Source: a candidate division TA06 bacterium 32_111 (lineage in GTDB: Bacteria; Hydrothermota; 32-111). From it: DNA of 64,000 nt. This document shows, piece by piece, positions 61,165 to 64,000 of this stretch (positions are counted from its first letter, which is position 1; every line of letters begins with the position of its first letter). The translations under genes and the position numbers were made by a program. Under the pieces are notes generated by a model, which worked only from the letters and a program-made list of their open reading frames with translations, had not been told where the DNA came from and did not search any database. The DNA lies in contig LGFX01000015.1 in assembly GCA_001508335.1 (NCBI GenBank), forward strand, positions 1-64,000. The letters are read 5' to 3'.

Positions 61165-61572
61165 ATGGAAAAGTTAAAAGAATTAGAAAAGCAATGTAAG
61201 AAAGACTATTATTTAAAAGAAAATATATGGGGTTTACTTACCAGTATTGATTTACATAATTGTAATCCTGATATAATTAGAGATGCAGATGCAATCAAGC
61301 GTTATGTAGATGAATTATGCCAGTTGATAGAAATGAAAAAGTTTGGTGATACTCAAGTTGTTAATTTTGGTGAAGACGAGAGGGTTGCCGGGTATTCTAT
61401 GACTCAATTAATAGAAACCTCTTTAATCTCGGGGCATTTTGCTAATTTGACGAACAACGCCTATATTGATATCTTTAGTTGTAAATATTATGATCCACAG
61501 ATAGCTGCTGATTTTACACAAAAATATTTTCAGGCAAAAGATATTAAAATACATTATGTTTTAAGGAAATAG
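61165..61572 (+). CDS. SpeD-family paralogue with altered substrate residues (candidate pyruvoyl amino acid decarboxylase)
   Basis: The start is ATG 61165, two bases after the speD stop. The 135-residue protein aligns with SpeD without gaps around the active site: Ser86, His91 and Cys106 match Ser63, His68 and Cys83 of the neighbour at identical spacing (5 and 15 residues). The residues beside the serine differ, TS-L (Thr85, Leu87) replacing ES-H, so AdoMet-specific contacts are lost. SpeD homologues neofunctionalised as pyruvoyl-dependent ornithine or arginine decarboxylases have been reported. Here a diamine-forming enzyme would complete the pathway between SpeD and SpeE. Function is inferred. 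Confidence 0.75.
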   Translation: MEKLKELEKQCKKDYYLKENIWGLLTSIDLHNCNPDIIRDADAIKRYVDELCQLIEMKKFGDTQVVNFGEDERVAGYSMTQLIETSLISGHFANLTNNAYIDIFSCKYYDPQIAADFTQKYFQAKDIKIHYVLRK

Positions 61573-61577
61573 AAAAT

Positions 61578-62423
61578 TTGAGTAAACTAGAATTATGGTT
61601 TGGGGATCAATACGAAAAAGAAAGAGGACGTTATCTTCAAATAAGAGGAGATAATGTCCTTAAAAAAGTTATTTCACCTTTCCAGGAGATTTGTGTAGTA
61701 AATACGCCAGCTTTTGGCAAAGTATTAATTAATGACGGAATTATTATGCTGACTGAGGCTGATGAGGCTGGTTACCATGAGATGATTACCCATGTGCCTC
61801 TGTGTGTTCACCCTTCACCAATGAATGTTTTGGTAATAGGCGGGGGAGATGGTGGAACTGTCCGAGAAATTATCAAACATTCACAGGTAAATAAAGTGGA
61901 TGTTTGTGAGATTGATGAAAAAGTTATTGATATATGCCGAGAATATTTCCCCAAGCTGGCAAACAGTTTTGATAATAAGAAAGTGAATATATTTTTTGAG
62001 GATGGAGCAAAGTTCCTGGATAATCGAAAAAACCAATACGATGTAATAATTGTGGATTCTTCTGATCCTATTGGTCCCGGTACTACTCTCTTTACTGAGG
62101 ATTTCTATAATTCTCTTTTTAAAGCCTTAAAAGAAGATGGTATTGCAGTTACGCAGTTAGAATCCATTTTCTGGCATGCTGATTTTATAAAATCTACTTT
62201 TGGTTTTATAAAAAAGTTCTTTCCAAAAAGTTTTTATTACTATACTATGGTACCCACATACCCCAGTGGTATGATTGGATTTAGTTTCTGTTCAAAAAAG
62301 TATCATCCTATTGAGAATTTTATAGCCGAAAGAGCAAATCAATTACCTTCTTTAAAATATTATCATTCAGGAATTCATCGTGCTGCATTTACATTACCTG
62401 CCTTTTGCCAGAATATTTTTTAA
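61578..62423 (+). CDS. speE: Spermidine synthase-family aminopropyltransferase
   Basis: A 281-residue enzyme. It opens LELWFGDQYEKERGRYLQI, with the substrate motifs QEICVVNTPAFGKVLINDG and NVLVIGGGDGGTVREI (decarboxylated-AdoMet site, about residues 83-98). The catalytic aspartate is in VDSSDPIGPGTTLF (about 155). It transfers an aminopropyl group to putrescine or another amine. It starts at TTG 61578 behind AAGGAAA, immediately after the SpeD paralogue, in one operon. Confidence 0.93.
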   Translation: MSKLELWFGDQYEKERGRYLQIRGDNVLKKVISPFQEICVVNTPAFGKVLINDGIIMLTEADEAGYHEMITHVPLCVHPSPMNVLVIGGGDGGTVREIIKHSQVNKVDVCEIDEKVIDICREYFPKLANSFDNKKVNIFFEDGAKFLDNRKNQYDVIIVDSSDPIGPGTTLFTEDFYNSLFKALKEDGIAVTQLESIFWHADFIKSTFGFIKKFFPKSFYYYTMVPTYPSGMIGFSFCSKKYHPIENFIAERANQLPSLKYYHSGIHRAAFTLPAFCQNIF

Positions 62424-62602
62424 TCCAGATACAGACAATAATACTGGATTATGATTCGGAAAATATATTTAAAAAAGCAATAGATTAAAATCATTCCCTG
62501 TTTTTTTGTTGTAACCATTATATGCTATTATATAATAATTAAAGCTATTCAATGTAGAGAAGGTAATGGTTGGTTTGAAAAGAAATTGAAAGGAGTTTTG
62601 TT

Positions 62603-63262
62603 ATGATTGACATTAAGATATCTCATAAACTAAGTCAAGTATGTTCAGGTACCAGATTAGGATTAATTCAGTCAGATATAAAATATCAAAAAAATAATCA
62701 ATTTCTTTGGAATGAAATAGAAAAACTAACTTATCATATTAAATCTTCTCTTAATTTGAAGCAAATTGCCCAATTACCTATCATAAGACATACCAGAGAT
62801 GCCTATCTTGCATTAGGGAAGGAGCCAGCACGTTACCGATGTTCAGCTGAAGCTTTACTGAGGAGAGTTGTAAGTGGGAAAGAGCTGTACAGGGTTAATA
62901 ATATTGTTGATATTATTAATTTTATTTCAATCTCTTCTCAATTTTCCATTGGGTGTTATGATTTTAATAAATTAACAGAACCTATAAGCTTTGATATTGG
63001 TAAGCCATCTGAAAATTATAAAGCTATTGGCAGAGGAATGATAAATATTGAAAATTTACCTGTATTCAGGGATAAGTTGGGTCCTTTTGGCAGTCCAACC
63101 AGTGATTCTGAACGCTCAATGATTACTGCTCAAACCAACAGAATAATGATTGCTATTATTGACTTTAATGGCAAAGACCCCTTAGAGGAAGCAATGGAAA
63201 GAACAATTCTATGCCTGGAACAATACGCAGAAGCTAGAGAAATCAATTGTTATGTTATATAA
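62603..63262 (+). CDS. B3/B4 tRNA-binding-domain protein
   Basis: A 219-residue protein matching the stand-alone B3/B4 domain, which resembles part of the phenylalanyl-tRNA synthetase beta chain. The recognisable parts are IRHTRDAYLALGKEPARYRC (about residues 60-79), ALLRRVVSGKELYRVNNIVD and FGSPTSDSERSMIT. Stand-alone copies are thought to edit or bind misacylated tRNA, but few are studied. It has an AAAGGAG ribosome site. The gap before it (62424-62602) shows no terminator or other feature. Confidence 0.87.
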   Translation: MIDIKISHKLSQVCSGTRLGLIQSDIKYQKNNQFLWNEIEKLTYHIKSSLNLKQIAQLPIIRHTRDAYLALGKEPARYRCSAEALLRRVVSGKELYRVNNIVDIINFISISSQFSIGCYDFNKLTEPISFDIGKPSENYKAIGRGMINIENLPVFRDKLGPFGSPTSDSERSMITAQTNRIMIAIIDFNGKDPLEEAMERTILCLEQYAEAREINCYVI

Positions 63263-63286
63263 AAATTTTTCGAGAAGTTATTCAAA

Positions 63287-64000
63287 ATGATTATTTTAAA
63301 AAACATTAAGGTCACTTTTCCAAATAAGATACTTTTCAATAATTTGAATTGGCAAATTCCAACAGGTAGCCGAGTAGGTTTGATTGGTGATAACGGTATT
63401 GGGAAAACTACTCTCTTTAGAATTATAATAGGACAACAAAAACCAGATGACGGCACTGTTATCTTACCACGTAATCAGCAGATAGGTTATTTACCACAGG
63501 ATCTCATTGTATTATCAGATTATCTTTTGAAAGATTATCTAAAGGAAATTACTGGTATTGTTCAACTGGAAAATAAGATGAAACAATATCAGGACAAGTT
63601 GTCGAGAATAGACTCCAAGAATAATGATTTTAAGAATATTGCAGGGAAGTATGAAAGAGCATCTTATCAGTTTGAGATTAAGGGTGGCTATAGTTTTGAA
63701 GCAAGAGCAAAAAGAGTTATCAAAGGACTGGGTTTTGCCGAGCAGGATTGGCTAAAACCATGTTCTTATTTTTCAGGAGGATGGAAAATGCGGGTAGTGT
63801 TGGCGGGATTGCTCATTAGCAAACCAGATATATTATTACTGGATGAGCCAACAAATCACATGGATACTGAAAGCCTGGAATGGCTGGAAAATTGGTTGGC
63901 AGCTTATAGCGGCACCCTGATAGTTATTTCTCATGATCGTTATTTTTTAGATAAAGTTATAGGGCAAATTGCAGAGCTAGCTGAACAAAAAATTGCCTCA
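63287..64000 (+). CDS. ABC-F family ATPase, 3' part outside the window
   Basis: Open to the last base, 238 codons visible. The first ATPase domain is complete: Walker A GLIGDNGIGKTT (about residues 32-43), signature YFSGGWKMRVVLAGLL (about 164-179), Walker B ILLLDEPTNHMD (about 185-196) and the switch VISHDRYFLD. ABC-F proteins have two such domains and no membrane part; they act on ribosomes in translation or antibiotic protection. Between the ATP-binding motifs is the linker-like charged stretch 100-140. The second domain lies outside. Confidence 0.92.
   Translation, partial: MIILKNIKVTFPNKILFNNLNWQIPTGSRVGLIGDNGIGKTTLFRIIIGQQKPDDGTVILPRNQQIGYLPQDLIVLSDYLLKDYLKEITGIVQLENKMKQYQDKLSRIDSKNNDFKNIAGKYERASYQFEIKGGYSFEARAKRVIKGLGFAEQDWLKPCSYFSGGWKMRVVLAGLLISKPDILLLDEPTNHMDTESLEWLENWLAAYSGTLIVISHDRYFLDKVIGQIAELAEQKIAS

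Overview
The window is AT-rich bacterial DNA, densely coding, with mostly short intergenic gaps and many stop-start overlaps. It points to a strictly anaerobic, fermentative bacterium. It carries ferredoxin-linked 2-oxoacid oxidoreductase, tungsten-type aldehyde:ferredoxin oxidoreductase, superoxide reductase (desulfoferrodoxin), Feo iron uptake and Fur/PerR regulators, and no respiratory complexes are visible. The gene content and protein style suggest a lineage such as Atribacterota or a deep clostridial/Thermotogota-like group, but no rRNA or ribosomal protein marker is present, so this is inference.

Layout. (1) 1-4.2 kb is a scarred region: the end of a DDE transposase, a frameshifted GntR regulator, a 60-codon fumarase stub, an intact DUF4037-DUF4125 pair and the C-terminal third of an MFS transporter. 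(2) 4.4-16.8 kb is a GntR-led catabolic block: an FAD oxidoreductase trio (LhgO/GlpA-like, GlpB-like, DUF1667), succinyl-CoA-ligase-like SucCD, a four-subunit 2-oxoacid:ferredoxin oxidoreductase, an aminotransferase, a LarA-like protein and a D-2-hydroxyacid dehydrogenase. Together they could take a C5 2-hydroxy/2-oxo acid to succinate with one ATP and reduced ferredoxin. (3) 16.9-24.0 kb holds a third GntR regulator followed by two complete tripartite tricarboxylate transporters (TctC-B-A twice), each with a strong hairpin between tctC and tctB. (4) 24-29 kb has threonine aldolase, a GarR-type reductase broken by an internal deletion, a DapA-family lyase, an iron alcohol dehydrogenase and a cyclophilin-fold protein.

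(5) 29-35 kb contains a lysine riboswitch in front of an NhaC-family transporter, then a CpgS-like P-loop protein and aldehyde:ferredoxin oxidoreductase. (6) 34.9-42.4 kb is iron and Fe-S biology: two Fur-family genes, each with a TTGACA promoter overlapped by an iron-box palindrome, DUF5320/NifX-like/Mrp genes, a DUF89 and a DUF123 gene, and FeoAB. (7) 42.5-55.1 kb is ion and turgor homeostasis: a frameshifted DUF1622 gene, two MscS channels (one paired with an unknown GC-richer gene), a P-type ATPase with unusual ion-site residues, Trk/Ktr potassium uptake, CorA, LapA, a TPR protein and an MFS carrier. (8) 55.2-56.9 kb is an oxidative-stress operon: PerR-like regulator, DPSL-type ferritin and desulfoferrodoxin.

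(9) 57-64 kb contains a broken alpha/beta hydrolase, PgsC and PgsB without PgsA, a purine nucleoside phosphorylase, a polyamine operon (SpeD, a SpeD paralogue with altered substrate residues, SpeE), a B3/B4-domain protein and an ABC-F ATPase cut by the window end.

Most notable: the SpeD paralogue that keeps Ser/His/Cys spacing but loses the Glu and His beside the pyruvoyl serine; the MscS plus degenerate P-loop pair; the lysine riboswitch on NhaC; the predicted 2-hydroxyglutarate-to-succinate module; and the concentration of broken genes. Three of these are explained by single-base indels, two of them in homopolymers, which raises the question of sequencing error versus decay. No CRISPR array, tRNA or rRNA was seen.
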